A program made the translations under genes and the position numbers. Of a DNA stretch of 64,000 bases, positions 36,094-46,980 are shown one piece after another. Source of the stretch: Buttiauxella agrestis (GTDB lineage Bacteria; Pseudomonadota; Gammaproteobacteria; Enterobacterales; Enterobacteriaceae); contig NZ_UIGI01000001.1 in assembly GCF_900446255.1 (NCBI RefSeq), positions 4,118,763-4,182,762 of the forward strand, written 5' to 3'. The notes beneath the pieces were generated by a model, which saw only the letters and a program-made list of their open reading frames with translations, was not told where the DNA came from and made no database searches. Positions within the stretch are counted from its first letter, which is position 1. Every line of letters begins with the position of its first letter.

Positions 36094-36921
36094 ATGGGAA
36101 ATCCAACCATAATCAAGCTCCAGGACGGGAACGTAATGCCGCAACTGGGCCTCGGTGTCTGGCAAGCCAGCAACGATCAGGTTCTGATAGCAATTGAAAA
36201 AGCGCTGGAAGTCGGCTATCGCTCCATTGATACCGCAGCGGCGTACAAGAACGAAGACGGTGTGGGCAGTGCGCTAAAACATGCCGGTATCCCGCGAGAA
36301 GAATTGTTCATCACCACCAAGCTCTGGAATGACGATCAACAACGTCCCCGCCAGGCGCTGGAAGATAGCCTCGATAAACTCCAGTTAGATTACGTTGATC
36401 TGTATCTGATGCACTGGCCAGTTCCCAGCAAAGATCATTATGTCGAAGCATGGAAAGGCATGATTGAGCTGCAAAAGCAGGGACTGGTGAAAAGTATTGG
36501 CGTGTGTAATTTCCAGCTTAACCATCTCCAGCGTCTGATTGATGAAACGGGCGTTTCACCCGTGATCAACCAGATTGAGCTGCATCCGTTATTGCAACAG
36601 CGCCAGCTTCATTCCTGGAATGCGACACACAAAATTCAGACTGAATCCTGGAGCCCATTGGCTCAGGGCGGCGAAGGTGTATTTGACCAGAAAATCATCC
36701 GGGATCTTGCGGATAAATACGGCAAAACTCCCGCGCAGATTGTCATTCGCTGGCATCTGGATAGCGGCCTGGTGGTAATTCCGAAGTCTGTTACGCCAGC
36801 GCGAATCGCTGAGAACTTTGATGTGTTTGATTTCCGTCTCGATAAAGACGAACTGAGCGAGATTGCGAAGTTGGATAAAGGTAAGCGTCTGGGGCCAGAC
36901 CCGGATGTGTTTGGCTCGTAA
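36094..36921 (+). CDS. dkgA: 2,5-diketo-D-gluconate reductase A / aldehyde reductase
   Basis: DkgA is a monomeric NADPH-dependent aldo-keto reductase acting on methylglyoxal, furfural and 2,5-diketogluconate. The 275-residue product starts MGNPTIIKLQDGNVMPQLGLGVWQ. AAGGAGG precedes the ATG. The catalytic tetrad lies in SIDTAAAYKNEDGVG (Asp, Tyr), TTKLW (Lys) and LMHWPVP (His). The C-terminal NADPH motif IPKSVTPARIAENFDVFDF is intact. It follows yqhD as part of the YqhC regulon. Confidence 0.97.
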   Translation: MGNPTIIKLQDGNVMPQLGLGVWQASNDQVLIAIEKALEVGYRSIDTAAAYKNEDGVGSALKHAGIPREELFITTKLWNDDQQRPRQALEDSLDKLQLDYVDLYLMHWPVPSKDHYVEAWKGMIELQKQGLVKSIGVCNFQLNHLQRLIDETGVSPVINQIELHPLLQQRQLHSWNATHKIQTESWSPLAQGGEGVFDQKIIRDLADKYGKTPAQIVIRWHLDSGLVVIPKSVTPARIAENFDVFDFRLDKDELSEIAKLDKGKRLGPDPDVFGS

Positions 36922-36936
36922 AACTGTTTCATAGTG

Positions 36937-36965
36937 TCGGATGGCGCTTGCGCTTTTCCGACCTA
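36937..36965. repeat. REP element after dkgA
   Basis: TCGGATGGCGC-TTG-CGCTTTTCCGA followed by CCTAC matches the enterobacterial REP/PU unit almost exactly. It lies between convergent dkgA and ygiQ. Confidence 0.8.
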
Positions 36966-36980
36966 CGAAAGATATTTCAG

Positions 36981-37006
36981 GGCGGATGTCGTTTGCGACA
37001 TCCGCC
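36981..37006. terminator. Terminator between dkgA and ygiQ
   Basis: GGCGGATGTCG and CGACATCCGCC form a perfect 11-bp stem with a TTTG loop, followed by TTTATT on the plus strand. It lies between two convergent genes and immediately after a REP unit. Confidence 0.75.
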
Positions 37007-37018
37007 TTTATTACGCCT

Positions 37019-39235
37019 TTATGCCTTAGCGGCTTTTTGCGCTCGTGATTTCACTGCTGGCTTCACCGCACCTTTTGCCGCAGGCTTTGCTCCTGCCGCA
37101 GGTGCCGCTTTACGCTGATGCGTCATTGGCGTGTGTTTCGTCAATGCCGGGCGAGCACCACGGTTGTAGCGACGCGCTTCACGCATCTCTTCAAGCGTTG
37201 GTGAAGGCACCAGGCACTCACGACGGCCACCAATCAGGTGTTTTTTACCCATCGCTTCCAGCGCTTCACGAATCAACGGCCAGTTGGCTGGATCGTGATA
37301 GCGCAGCAATGCTTTATGCAAGCGACGCTGGCGATCGCCTTTCGGCACCACCACATCTTCACTCTTATAGCCAATTTTACCCAGCGGGTTCTTGCCGGTG
37401 TAATACATGGTGGTCGAGTTCGCCAGCGGCGACGGATAGAAGTTCTGCACCTGATCCAAACGGAAACGGTTTTTCTTCAGCCACAGAGCAAGATTCACCA
37501 TGTCTTCATCACGCGTACCCGGGTGCGCGGAGATAAAGTAAGGAATGAGGTACTGTTCTTTGCCAGCCTGTTTGGAGTAGGTATCAAACAGCTCTTTAAA
37601 GCGCTGATAGCTGCCCATTCCCGGCTTCATCATTTTAGACAGCGGCCCTTCTTCGGTGTGTTCCGGGGCAATCTTCAGATATCCACCCACGTGGTGTGTC
37701 GCCAGCTCTTTGATATAACGTGGATCTTCCACGGCGATATCGTAACGAACACCAGAGGCGATCAAGATCTTCTTAACGCCTTTAATCTCACGGGCGCGGC
37801 GATACAAGTTGATTGTCGGCTCATGGTTGGTGTCCATGTGCGGGCAAATATCCGGGTAGACGCAGGACAGACGGCGGCAGGTTTGTTCCGCACGCGGTGA
37901 CTTACAGCGCAGCATATACATGTTGGCGGTTGGGCCACCAAGGTCGGAAACCACGCCGGTAAAGCCTGGAACGGTGTCACGCATCGCTTCAATTTCGCTG
38001 ATGATCGAATCTTCAGAACGGCTCTGAATAATGCGGCCTTCGTGCTCGGTAATAGAACAGAACGAGCAGCCACCGAAGCAGCCACGCATGATGTTGACCG
38101 AGAAACGGATCATCTCATACGCCGGAATGCGCGCCTTGCCATAGGCAGGATGCGGAACACGTTTGTACGGCAGCGCAAAAACGCTGTCCATTTCTTCGGT
38201 AGAAAGCGGGATCGCTGGCGGGTTGATCCAGATGTAACGATCGCCGTGTTTTTGCATCAACGCACGCGCACAACCTGGGTTGGTTTCGTGGTGCAAAATA
38301 CGGGAAGCATGCGCGTACAGCACTTTGTCGTTTTTAACTTTTTCAAACGACGGCAGCAGTACGTAGGTTTTTTCCCACGGTTTCATCGGCGCAGGTTTCA
38401 CCACGATAGCTTTTGCTTCGTTGATGGGCTTTTCCGGTTTACCGGTTTCTGCACACGGTAAATCTTCACCGTACGGATGTGGAATCGGGTCGATACGACC
38501 AGGCATATCCAGACGCGTAGAGTCCACGCCAGACCAGCCCGGCATCGCTTCTTTACGCATCATTGCGGTGTTACGCACATCGCAGATTTGGTCGATTTTC
38601 TCACCCATCGCCAGGCGATGAGCGACTTCCACCAGCGGGCGCTCGCCGTTGCCGAAAATCAGCATGTCGGCTTTAGCATCCACCAGAATCGAACGACGAA
38701 CGGTATCAGACCAGTAATCGTAGTGCGCGGTACGGCGCAGGCTCGCTTCGATGCCGCCGAGGATCACAGGCACATCACGCCAGGCTTCTTTACAGCGCTG
38801 GGTGTAGGCCAGTGATGCGCGATCCGGGCGTTTACCCGCCACGTTATCCGGCGTGTACGCATCGTCGTGACGCAATTTACGATCCGCGGTATAGCGGTTG
38901 ATCATCGAGTCCATGTTGCCTGCGGTCACACCGAAGAACAGATTCGGTTTGCCAAGACGCATGAAGTCTTCTTTAGTATTCCAGTCTGGTTGGGCAATGA
39001 TACCCACGCGGAAGCCCTGGGCTTCCAGCATACGGCCACAGATCGCCATGCCAAAACTCGGATGGTCGACGTAGGCATCTCCGGTAACCAGAATGATGTC
39101 ACAGCTATCCCAGCCTAAATCGTCCATTTCCTTACGTGACATGGGTAAAAATGGTGCCGGGCCAAAACAGGCTGCCCAGTATTGTGGCCACGAAAAGAGT
39201 TCGCGATCGGGCTGGATCAAGCTTATAGAGCTCAT
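37019..39235 (-). CDS. ygiQ: Radical SAM protein YgiQ
   Basis: This is a 738-residue UPF0313 family protein of unknown reaction. The radical SAM cluster motif is CFGGCSFC in the middle of the protein ([21 protein letters not shown]). An N-terminal cobalamin-binding-like segment reads [17 protein letters not shown]. The C-terminal tail is rich in Ala, Lys and Pro ([19 protein letters not shown]) and probably disordered, perhaps nucleic-acid binding. Position between dkgA and ftsP is as in E. coli. Confidence 0.94.
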   Translation of the reverse strand: MSSISLIQPDRELFSWPQYWAACFGPAPFLPMSRKEMDDLGWDSCDIILVTGDAYVDHPSFGMAICGRMLEAQGFRVGIIAQPDWNTKEDFMRLGKPNLFFGVTAGNMDSMINRYTADRKLRHDDAYTPDNVAGKRPDRASLAYTQRCKEAWRDVPVILGGIEASLRRTAHYDYWSDTVRRSILVDAKADMLIFGNGERPLVEVAHRLAMGEKIDQICDVRNTAMMRKEAMPGWSGVDSTRLDMPGRIDPIPHPYGEDLPCAETGKPEKPINEAKAIVVKPAPMKPWEKTYVLLPSFEKVKNDKVLYAHASRILHHETNPGCARALMQKHGDRYIWINPPAIPLSTEEMDSVFALPYKRVPHPAYGKARIPAYEMIRFSVNIMRGCFGGCSFCSITEHEGRIIQSRSEDSIISEIEAMRDTVPGFTGVVSDLGGPTANMYMLRCKSPRAEQTCRRLSCVYPDICPHMDTNHEPTINLYRRAREIKGVKKILIASGVRYDIAVEDPRYIKELATHHVGGYLKIAPEHTEEGPLSKMMKPGMGSYQRFKELFDTYSKQAGKEQYLIPYFISAHPGTRDEDMVNLALWLKKNRFRLDQVQNFYPSPLANSTTMYYTGKNPLGKIGYKSEDVVVPKGDRQRRLHKALLRYHDPANWPLIREALEAMGKKHLIGGRRECLVPSPTLEEMREARRYNRGARPALTKHTPMTHQRKAAPAAGAKPAAKGAVKPAVKSRAQKAAKA

Positions 39236-39376
39236 AATGCTTCCGAAAAATGAATAAAAAATGATTTAAAAATAACCAAAGCCGGCGATTATACGCTGGT
39301 ATGGGGTCAAAAATGAAGTGTTATTGCCATGTTAAAAATTAACGCCCTTCCGCTGATGGAAAGGGCATAAATTGAG

Positions 39377-40789
39377 TTACGGCGCAGGTTGTACTAACAA
39401 TTGCCCAATAGAGCCACGATCTGCCATTTCCAGCGTCTGGCTGGAATAAAGGAACGGGAAATGTTCCCATGAAGGCTGGCCGAAATAGACCAGTAATTCG
39501 ACCTGTCCATCCACCCAAACCGTATCTTTCCAGCCACGGTCTTCCCCAAACGGTGCTGCACCATTGACGTTTTTAATCAGGAAGCTCACGCCTTCAATAT
39601 GGAAAGACTGCGGCATATCGGAACGCACCGTCCAGCGCTCCCAGGTGCCTTGCTGAGTCTGGATATCAATACGTTTCATGTCCCAGAGCTGGCCATTAAT
39701 ACCAGGATCATCGCCCAGGGTAATTTCACGGCTGCGTGCCGGGCTGCCATTGATAATCTCATCCGGCAGCAGGCGCATTGGTAATGTATCAGTCACTAAC
39801 GGCAGTAAGCCCGTGGCACGCAACGTCAGAACCAGCGTGGAGATAAGAATACTCGATGGCTCAAAGAAGCCACGGATTCTGTCCATGATACCGGCAGCTT
39901 CGCCACAGGTTATCGACACTTCTTTGCCGTCGCTCATATCCACCAGAATCTCGCGGCGCTCGCCCGGAGCCAGTGAAAGTTGCTTCACGGAAACCGGTGC
40001 TGGCAGGAAACCCTGGTCACTGGAAATCACATGCATCGCGCGGCCATCGCTCATTTGCAGTAAATAGCGGCGCGAGTTAGAGGCGTTGAGTAAACGCAAA
40101 CGCACCCAGCCACGAGAAACCTCGACATACGGTCCCTGCACGCCATTCACCAACAGCGTATCACCCACAAAACCACCGCTGCCCGGCTCTTCGTATTCCG
40201 GAGCACCAAAGTTATCAAGGCGCTTATCCTGAATGATGACCGGGAAATCATCGACGCCGTAGTGGTTCGGGATCGGCAAATTTTTGCTGACTTCATCTTC
40301 GATAAGCCACATACCAGCCAGACCCGCATAAACCTGCTTTGCCGTGCGATTCGGGGTGTTTGCGTGATACCAAAGCGTCGCCGCTTGCTGGCGAATCGGC
40401 AGTACCGGCGCCCAGTCTACGTTTGGCTGCATCATACGCGCCGCCCCGCCCATCAACGGGCCTGGAACCTGCAAACCGGCAATCGTCATCGCGATGTTTT
40501 CTTGCAGACGGTTGCTGTAAATCATTTTGACGTCATCGCCGCTCCATACGCGGATGGTCGGCCCAAGATAACGCCCGTTCAGACCCCAAACCGGAGCCTT
40601 TGGGCCGCCAGTAAACGACCAGTGCGCGCGCTGCAATGTCAGGAACAAAGGCTGCCCACGGCGGGATTCGAGTAGAGGAGGAACGGGTAAAGGTTGCTGC
40701 TGTCCGGCCGCGTTTGCCCTCAGTGGCACCGAGCCTGCACAAAGTGCGACTCCTGATGCCTGTATAAACTGACGCCGACTGAGTGACAT
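39377..40789 (-). CDS. ftsP: Cell division protein FtsP (SufI)
   Basis: FtsP is a periplasmic protein that stabilises the divisome under stress. It has 470 residues. A Tat signal peptide with twin arginine (SLSRRQFIQASG) leads into three cupredoxin domains of the multicopper oxidase fold, which in FtsP lack bound copper. The order plsC-ftsP downstream of parC is as in E. coli. Confidence 0.96.
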   Translation of the reverse strand: MSLSRRQFIQASGVALCAGSVPLRANAAGQQQPLPVPPLLESRRGQPLFLTLQRAHWSFTGGPKAPVWGLNGRYLGPTIRVWSGDDVKMIYSNRLQENIAMTIAGLQVPGPLMGGAARMMQPNVDWAPVLPIRQQAATLWYHANTPNRTAKQVYAGLAGMWLIEDEVSKNLPIPNHYGVDDFPVIIQDKRLDNFGAPEYEEPGSGGFVGDTLLVNGVQGPYVEVSRGWVRLRLLNASNSRRYLLQMSDGRAMHVISSDQGFLPAPVSVKQLSLAPGERREILVDMSDGKEVSITCGEAAGIMDRIRGFFEPSSILISTLVLTLRATGLLPLVTDTLPMRLLPDEIINGSPARSREITLGDDPGINGQLWDMKRIDIQTQQGTWERWTVRSDMPQSFHIEGVSFLIKNVNGAAPFGEDRGWKDTVWVDGQVELLVYFGQPSWEHFPFLYSSQTLEMADRGSIGQLLVQPAP

Positions 40790-40853
40790 AATTGCTCCAT
40801 GTGAAACTTAACAACGTGGGGCGGTACAAAACGTACCGCCAAAATAAAAGCGA

Positions 40854-41609
40854 TTAACTCGCCTGATTATTCTCAACTCGCCCGGAAGCTTCACGCTCCG
40901 CGACTTCTTTATCTAACTCGGCGATTTTTTCTCTCATGATATCGCGGCAATGCGTAGCGAGTTTACGCGCCTGATCTTTACCGTAATCACTGATATCAAT
41001 GGGATCCAGCATTTCGACAATCACCAAACCGTTATTCCAACGGTTTAACTTAATTTTATTACTGGTATTGGAAACACACACCGGAATAATTGGGACGCCC
41101 GCAGCAATTGCAGCATGGAATGCGCCGGTTTTGAACGGCAGCAGGCCACGACCACGACTACGCGTGCCTTCCGGGAACATCCAGACCGATATTTTACGTT
41201 TCTGAATCTGCGCCACTACCTGGGAAATGGTGCTGAGGGCTTTGGCGCGATTGTCGCGGTCAATCAGCATGTTTCCGGTTAACCAATAGATTTGACCAAA
41301 AAACGGAATCCACAGCAGGCTTTTTTTACCGACGGTAACCGTTGGCGGCTGCACGATTTTTGCCGCTGTCACCATGTCGAAATTGTTCTGGTGATTACAG
41401 ATATAAATCGCCGTCGGGTGGTTTTCATAACCCGCCGGTAAACGGGTTTCGACTTTTAAACCGAAGACCGGGGCCAGGCGGCCAAACAGATGGCCGAAGG
41501 TCGCAACATGGCGCGGGTTACGCGGGCTGAACAGGCAATAAATGCTGCCAAAAATGCACAGCAGGATGCAGTAAATGACCACAATAATAAAACGCAGGAT
41601 GGATAGCAT
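40854..41609 (-). CDS. plsC: 1-acyl-sn-glycerol-3-phosphate acyltransferase
   Basis: PlsC makes phosphatidic acid in the inner membrane. The 251-residue product starts MLSILRFIIVVIYCILLC, a membrane anchor. Catalytic NHQNNFD (HX4D) and substrate motif FPEGTRSRGRGLLPFKTGAF are intact. GAGG lies five bases before the ATG at 41609; the ORF extension to 41639 has no homology. It follows parC by 82 bases. Confidence 0.97.
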   Translation of the reverse strand: MLSILRFIIVVIYCILLCIFGSIYCLFSPRNPRHVATFGHLFGRLAPVFGLKVETRLPAGYENHPTAIYICNHQNNFDMVTAAKIVQPPTVTVGKKSLLWIPFFGQIYWLTGNMLIDRDNRAKALSTISQVVAQIQKRKISVWMFPEGTRSRGRGLLPFKTGAFHAAIAAGVPIIPVCVSNTSNKIKLNRWNNGLVIVEMLDPIDISDYGKDQARKLATHCRDIMREKIAELDKEVAEREASGRVENNQAS

Positions 41610-41691
41610 AACAACCTCAAAAGCCAAAACCGCTGGCAAGTATGACTTGCTTTAGCGTAATTGGGCGGCACAAGGGCCGCCTGTATTTCGA

Positions 41692-43962
41692 TTACTCTTC
41701 GCTGTCACCGGCACTGGCGCGAAGCGGAGAATCCACCTCAACACGATCAATACGTTGCAGGCCGCGCATCAGTGTTCCGCGACGGCCACGTTCGCCGGTA
41801 ATTTTCTGAAGCTCTTCCGGGCGAAGTTTAATTTTACGTTTGCCAACGTGCAAAGTGACGGTGCTTTGTGGCGGCAGAACAAACAGATGAGCCAGTTTGT
41901 CCTCGCCTTTTGCCGCTTCCGCAGACGGAATCGAAATGATTTTATTCCCTTTGCCTTTAGAAAGCTGCGGTAAATCACCCACCGGGAACATCAACATACG
42001 ACCCGCGGCAGTAATCGCCAACAGCATGTCATCCACGCTGGAGATTTCCATCGGCGGCATGACTTTCGCATTTTCCGGCAAGGAAATAAGCGTTTTGCCC
42101 GCACGGTTACGCGCCACTAGATCGTTAAAGGTGCAAACGAAACCGTAGCCAGCGTCAGATGCCATCAACAGTTTCTGGTCGTCCGGCGCCATTAATACGT
42201 GCTCAACGACAGCCCCCGGCGGCGGCGTCAGTTTACCGGTCAACGGCTCGCCCTGGCCACGGGCCGAAGGCAGCGTTATCGGGTCGAGGGCGTAGCTGCG
42301 CCCGGTGGAGTCGATAAACGCCACAGGCTGATTGCTCTTACCTTTGGCGGAACCAAGGTAGCTATCGCCCGCTTTATAGTTTAACCCTTGCGCGTCAATA
42401 TCGTGACCTTTGGCGCTACGCACCCAGCCCATTTGCGACAACACAATCGTGACAGGCTCAGACGGAGTCATGTCATGTTCGCTCATGGCTTTTGCCTCGC
42501 CACGTTCACGCAGTGGTGAACGGCGATCGTCGCCATAAGCGTCGGAATCAGCCTGCAACTCTTTCTTCAGCAAGGTACTCATTTTGCGTTCAGACGCCAG
42601 AATGCCCTGCAACTGGTCACGCTCTTTCTCCAGCTCGCCCTGTTCGCCGCGAATCTTCATCTCTTCGAGTTTCGCGAGGTGGCGTAATTTCAGCTCGAGG
42701 ATAGATTCAGCCTGAGTTTCGCTTAACTCAAAGCGCGACATTAACACCGACTTCGGCTCATCCTCGGTACGAATGATATGAATCACTTCGTCGATATTGA
42801 GGAACGCCACCAGCAAACCTTCGAGGATATGCAGGCGTTTGAGCACTTTTTCGAGACGATAGCTAAGACGGCGGCGCACCGTTTCGCGACGGTAAACCAG
42901 CCACTCGGTCAGGATTTGCAGCAGGTTTTTCACCGACGGACGGTTATCCAGCCCAATCATATTGAGGTTAATGCGATAGCTTTTCTCAAGATCGGTGGTG
43001 GCAAACAGGTGGTTCATCACCTGCTCTACGTCGATACGGTTGGAGCGCGGAACAATCACCAGGCGCGTCGGGTTTTCGTGGTTCGACTCATCGCGCAGGT
43101 CTTCAACCATCGGCAGCTTTTTAGCGCGCATTTGGTTGGCAATTTGTTCAAGCACACGCGCACCGGAAACCTGGTGTGGCAATGCGGTGATGACCACATC
43201 GCCATCTTCTTTTTTCCACACCGCACGCATGCGCACAGAGCCACGGCCGTTCTGGTAGATTTTGCGAATCTCTTCACGCGGGGTGATGATTTCGGCTTCG
43301 GTCGGGTAATCCGGTCCCTGAACAATATCTAACAGTTCGTCGAGGGTGGTTTTTGGCTGGTCAATCAGGGTGATTGCCGCTTTCGCCACTTCACGCAGGT
43401 TGTGCGGAGGAATATCCGTAGCCATACCCACGGCGATACCGGTGGTGCCGTTGAGCAGAATATTCGGCAGGCGCGCAGGCAGCATTTTCGGCTCCTGCAT
43501 GGTGCCGTCAAAGTTCGGCACGTAATCGACCGTTCCCTGCCCTAATTCACCCAGCAAGACTTCAGCATATTTCGACAGACGCGATTCGGTATAACGCATC
43601 GCGGCGAAGGATTTCGGATCATCCGGCGCACCCCAGTTACCCTGGCCATCAACCAGCGGGTAACGATAGGAGAACGGCTGCGCCATCAGCACCATCGCTT
43701 CATAGCAGGCGCTGTCGCCGTGCGGATGGTATTTACCCAGCACGTCACCGACGGTACGAGCAGATTTTTTGAATTTAGCGCTGTTGCTTAATCCCAACTC
43801 TGACATCGCATAGACGATACGACGCTGTACGGGTTTTAAACCATCACCAATGAACGGCAGGGCGCGGTCCATGATGACGTACATGGAATAGTTGAGATAC
43901 GCATTTTCCGTGAATTCGTGCAGCGCAAGGCGTTCTGCACCATCATGAGTTAAATCACTCAT
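41692..43962 (-). CDS. parC: DNA topoisomerase IV subunit A
   Basis: ParC is the DNA-cleaving subunit that, with ParE, decatenates chromosomes. It has 756 residues, four more than E. coli because of a short N-terminal insert ([17 protein letters not shown]). The active-site tyrosine lies in [10 protein letters not shown]. The quinolone-resistance region reads [12 protein letters not shown], with the wild-type Ser and Glu that correspond to E. coli Ser80 and Glu84. The C-terminal beta-pinwheel ends [19 protein letters not shown]. Confidence 0.98.
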   Translation of the reverse strand: MSDLTHDGAERLALHEFTENAYLNYSMYVIMDRALPFIGDGLKPVQRRIVYAMSELGLSNSAKFKKSARTVGDVLGKYHPHGDSACYEAMVLMAQPFSYRYPLVDGQGNWGAPDDPKSFAAMRYTESRLSKYAEVLLGELGQGTVDYVPNFDGTMQEPKMLPARLPNILLNGTTGIAVGMATDIPPHNLREVAKAAITLIDQPKTTLDELLDIVQGPDYPTEAEIITPREEIRKIYQNGRGSVRMRAVWKKEDGDVVITALPHQVSGARVLEQIANQMRAKKLPMVEDLRDESNHENPTRLVIVPRSNRIDVEQVMNHLFATTDLEKSYRINLNMIGLDNRPSVKNLLQILTEWLVYRRETVRRRLSYRLEKVLKRLHILEGLLVAFLNIDEVIHIIRTEDEPKSVLMSRFELSETQAESILELKLRHLAKLEEMKIRGEQGELEKERDQLQGILASERKMSTLLKKELQADSDAYGDDRRSPLRERGEAKAMSEHDMTPSEPVTIVLSQMGWVRSAKGHDIDAQGLNYKAGDSYLGSAKGKSNQPVAFIDSTGRSYALDPITLPSARGQGEPLTGKLTPPPGAVVEHVLMAPDDQKLLMASDAGYGFVCTFNDLVARNRAGKTLISLPENAKVMPPMEISSVDDMLLAITAAGRMLMFPVGDLPQLSKGKGNKIISIPSAEAAKGEDKLAHLFVLPPQSTVTLHVGKRKIKLRPEELQKITGERGRRGTLMRGLQRIDRVEVDSPLRASAGDSEE

Positions 43963-44002
43963 TAATTATTCATCCTCAAACTGACGAGCCGAGTGTGGCC
44001 AC

Positions 44003-44127
44003 ATACCCTAAATAATTCGAGTTGCAGAAAGGCGGCAAACTCAGGAATCCCCAAGAGCTTACTTAAGTAAGTGACTGGGGTGACTGAGTGCAGCCAACAC
44101 ATCTGCAGCTTGAAGTATGACGGGTAT
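44003..44127. repeat. ERIC element (copy 2)
   Basis: This 125-bp element starts ATACCCTAAATAATTCGAG and ends TATGACGGGTAT. Its core CCCCAAGAGCTTACTTAAG, then TAAGTGACTGGGGTGA, is closer to the ERIC consensus than copy 1. It lies in the gap between parC and ygiW, which otherwise contains no recognisable gene. Confidence 0.95.
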
Positions 44128-44217
44128 AAACGGCGTAATTGCCGCCGATAGTACCTTATCTGGCAGTTTTAGTCACAGAGGAGTGCGTATCTTAGGTGAA
44201 GTGCCATGAGACAAAAT

Positions 44218-44241
44218 GAGCCGCTCACAGCGGCTCATTTC
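44218..44241 (-). terminator. Terminator of ygiW
   Basis: ATGAGCCGCT and AGCGGCTCAT form a perfect 10-bp stem with a three-base loop, followed on the minus strand by TTTTGTCT. It lies just after the ygiW stop. Confidence 0.8.
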
Positions 44242-44248
44242 GGGGAGG

Positions 44249-44653
44249 TTATTTAACTTTAGTAATTTGCTTCACGTCGATTTCAACCGAGTTCCAGTCT
44301 TTGTCGACTTCGCCCTGAATTTCAACGGTATCCTGCGGGGTAATGGTCTGGCCGTTCCAGCGTTTATGGTCGATATCCACATTTACCGTACCGGATGCGT
44401 CACGGAAGATGTAATGATCGCCGCCGATACGGGATTCAATCTTACCGCGCAGAGTGACCCAGGTATCGTCAGACAGTGATTTAGCCTTTTCTACCGTGGT
44501 GTTGCTGCCGCTTGGGCCAACAAAGCCACCCGCAGACTGGGTTTGCGTTTGTGCAGCGGGTGCGTTTGGATCCTGGAATCCACCTTGTTGTGCAGCGATA
44601 GCCGGTGCTGCGGTAATAGCGAGAATAGTCATAATAGCGGCTAATTTTTTCAT
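44249..44653 (-). CDS. ygiW: Periplasmic BOF-fold stress protein VisP/YgiW
   Basis: YgiW (VisP in Salmonella) is a periplasmic OB-fold protein linked to stress resistance and lipid A modification. The 134-residue product has a signal peptide cleaved after AIA. A Gln/Ala/Gly-rich linker (residues 20-50) follows, then the BOF domain (DDTWVTLRGKIESRI, VDIDHKRWNGQTITPQDTVEIQGEVDKDWNSVEIDV). It is divergent from qseB with a QseB/PmrA-type box between them. Confidence 0.95.
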   Translation of the reverse strand: MKKLAAIMTILAITAAPAIAAQQGGFQDPNAPAAQTQTQSAGGFVGPSGSNTTVEKAKSLSDDTWVTLRGKIESRIGGDHYIFRDASGTVNVDIDHKRWNGQTITPQDTVEIQGEVDKDWNSVEIDVKQITKVK

Positions 44654-44706
44654 CGTTAATGTTCCTTTTATGAATGACTTTATGGGTGCTATTTAACTCG
44701 ATAGAT

Positions 44707-44723
44707 CTTAACGCGATCTTAAT
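44707..44723 (+). promoter_or_regulatory. Candidate QseB/PmrA box between ygiW and qseB
   Basis: CTTAAC-GCGAT-CTTAAT is a direct repeat with 11-bp period, matching the PmrA/QseB pattern YTTAAK-N5-YTTAAK in 11 of 12 informative positions. It lies 54 bases upstream of ygiW and 125 bases upstream of qseB. Autoregulation and ygiW control are known for these regulators in Salmonella and E. coli. Confidence 0.65.
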
Positions 44724-44847
44724 TCCTCCATCAAAAATCGCTTTTTTTAATAAATTGCGCAGCGTGCCGAAGCATCGTATTTTTCCCCTGTACACTCCCG
44801 CTCAAAAGTTATTAACTTCCCGTAAATGGGCAGTAAGGGAAAACACC

Positions 44848-45507
44848 ATGCGCATATTACTGATTGAAGATGACAAGCTCATCGGCGACGGATTAAAAGC
44901 CGGGCTAACCAAGATGGGCTTTAGCGTCGACTGGTTTACCGACGGACTGCAAGGTCAGTCTGCATTAAGCCTGGCTCCCTACGACGCAGTGATTCTGGAC
45001 TTAAGCCTGCCGGGAACCGACGGGCTGGATATCTTAAAAACCTGGCGTCGTAATGGTCGCACTGAACCTGTGCTTATTCTAACCGCCCGTGAAACGCTTG
45101 AACAACGGGTTGAGGGTTTGCAGCTCGGAGCCGATGACTACTTATGTAAACCTTTTGCGTTAATAGAAGTTGCCACCCGGCTTCAGGTTTTAATTCGCCG
45201 CAATCATGGGCAAGCGCAATCCGTTTTACGTCATGCCGGAGTGGAGCTTGATCCAATTAAATTAACCGCCACCCGTGATGGCGAAACATTATTGTTAAAG
45301 CCTAAAGAGTTTGCCTTGCTGGAATTATTAATGCGCAATGCCGGGCGCGTATTACCGCGCACCATGATAGAAGAGAAACTTTATAGTTGGGATAACGAGG
45401 TTTCCAGGAACGCGCTGGAAGTGCATATCCACCATTTACGCCGCAAACTTGGCAGCGGTTTTATTCGCACAGTGCACGGCATCGGTTATACCCTGGGTGA
45501 AGAATGA
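44848..45507 (+). CDS. qseB: Response regulator QseB
   Basis: QseB is an OmpR-family response regulator controlling flagella, virulence and lipid A genes. The 219-residue product starts [20 protein letters not shown]. The phospho-acceptor aspartate lies in [14 protein letters not shown] and the conserved lysine in YLCKPFAL. The C-terminal winged helix has [14 protein letters not shown]. The upstream in-frame start at 44674 is rejected. The stop overlaps the qseC start as ATGA. Confidence 0.96.
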   Translation: MRILLIEDDKLIGDGLKAGLTKMGFSVDWFTDGLQGQSALSLAPYDAVILDLSLPGTDGLDILKTWRRNGRTEPVLILTARETLEQRVEGLQLGADDYLCKPFALIEVATRLQVLIRRNHGQAQSVLRHAGVELDPIKLTATRDGETLLLKPKEFALLELLMRNAGRVLPRTMIEEKLYSWDNEVSRNALEVHIHHLRRKLGSGFIRTVHGIGYTLGEE

Positions 45508-46859
45508 TAAAAGCCCTGACTCAAAGTTTACGGGCAAGATTAATTGCCGGATTTATTCTGCTAACGTTGATTGCATGGATCAGCGCGAGTATTGCTGCCT
45601 GGCAGCAAACCACTAAAAATCTCAACAAACTGTTTGATACACAGCAGGTGCTGTTTGCTAAACGTCTGAGCGTTCTGGAACTCAGCTCGGTACGGGGTGA
45701 ACCACAACTCCCGCGCACCAAAAGCATGATTTCGCACCATCGTGGTAAGCAAGATGATGACACCCTGGCGTTCGCCATTTATAGCGCCGACGGAAAACTG
45801 CTGCTCAATGATGGCGATAATGGTCGTAATCTCACTTATCGCTACCAGCGTGACGGATTTACTGACGGTAAACTTGCAGGTGACGACGACATGTGGCGCA
45901 TGGTCTGGGTCACGACACCCGACGGCAAATACCGCATCGTGGTCGGCCAGGAGTGGGAATACCGCGAAGACCTGGCGCGAGATATCGTTTTGTCCCAGCT
46001 CACGCCGTGGCTTATCGCCTCACCGATAATTCTGCTGTTGTTGGTCTGGCTGGTGAGCCGCGCCCTTTCCCCTCTGCACAAGCTGGCGCGCCAGTTACGC
46101 AGCCGTAAACCCGACGACGCAAGCGAACTGCCCACCGCAACGCTGCCACAAGAAGTCCGTCCGATGGTGGTTGCCCTTAACCAGCTATTTACCCGTACCG
46201 GCGAGTTTATGCAGCGCGAGCGGCGTTTTACCTCGGATGCCGCCCATGAACTGCGCAGTCCGCTGGCAGCGCTGAAAGTGCAGGCCGAAGTCGCCCAGCT
46301 TGCGCAAGATGACGCACCGATACGCGACCACGCATTGAATAACCTGAGTGATGGAATTGATCGCGCCACACGCCTTGTCGATCAATTGCTAACACTATCG
46401 CGCCTGGATTCGTTAGCCGGGCTGGATGACATCCAGGAAGTGGCGTTTCAGCCATTACTGCAAAATGCGGTGATGGATGCGTATCACGAGGCATCACGCG
46501 AGGGCGTTGATATTCGTCTTGATATCAAAGACGCCAGCGTGAAACGCCAGGGGCAACCGCTGCTACTCAGTTTGATGGTCAGAAATGTGCTGGATAACGC
46601 CGTGCGTTACAGCCCGCGTGGCAGCGTGGTCAAGGTCGTTTTGCAAAGCCGCGAGATAATCATCACTGACAACGGTCCCGGCGTCAGCCCGGAGTTTTTA
46701 AACTCACTTGGGGAGCGCTTCTTCCGCCCGCCAGGGCAGGAGAAAACCGGCAGCGGCCTGGGTTTATCCATCGTCCGCCGTATAGCGGCTTTACACGGTA
46801 TGCAGGCGCTGTTTATGAATGCCCCCCATGGTGGATTCGAAGTTCGGATTCACTGGTAA
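45504..46859 (+). CDS. qseC: Sensor histidine kinase QseC
   Basis: QseC is the inner-membrane sensor for QseB. It has 451 residues. The order is membrane segment 1 ([21 protein letters not shown]), periplasmic sensor, membrane segment 2 ([20 protein letters not shown]), HAMP, phospho-acceptor histidine in [15 protein letters not shown], and ATPase domain with N box [12 protein letters not shown] and G boxes ITDNGPGVS and GSGLGLSIV. Its ATG overlaps qseB by four bases. Confidence 0.96.
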   Translation: MIKALTQSLRARLIAGFILLTLIAWISASIAAWQQTTKNLNKLFDTQQVLFAKRLSVLELSSVRGEPQLPRTKSMISHHRGKQDDDTLAFAIYSADGKLLLNDGDNGRNLTYRYQRDGFTDGKLAGDDDMWRMVWVTTPDGKYRIVVGQEWEYREDLARDIVLSQLTPWLIASPIILLLLVWLVSRALSPLHKLARQLRSRKPDDASELPTATLPQEVRPMVVALNQLFTRTGEFMQRERRFTSDAAHELRSPLAALKVQAEVAQLAQDDAPIRDHALNNLSDGIDRATRLVDQLLTLSRLDSLAGLDDIQEVAFQPLLQNAVMDAYHEASREGVDIRLDIKDASVKRQGQPLLLSLMVRNVLDNAVRYSPRGSVVKVVLQSREIIITDNGPGVSPEFLNSLGERFFRPPGQEKTGSGLGLSIVRRIAALHGMQALFMNAPHGGFEVRIHW

Positions 46860-46980
46860 AAATGCCTGAGAGACTCGGATTATTGCGTTTTAAGCAAAAG
46901 TCTTTGCCCGTTTTTAGCATTTAATCGTGATAGCGATCACGGTAGACTTCGCGCCAGACGCAATTATTCGAGGACTAACT

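Noticed and set aside
43662-43740. Quinolone-resistance mutations in parC
   Set aside because: The key Ser and Glu of [11 protein letters not shown] are wild type.
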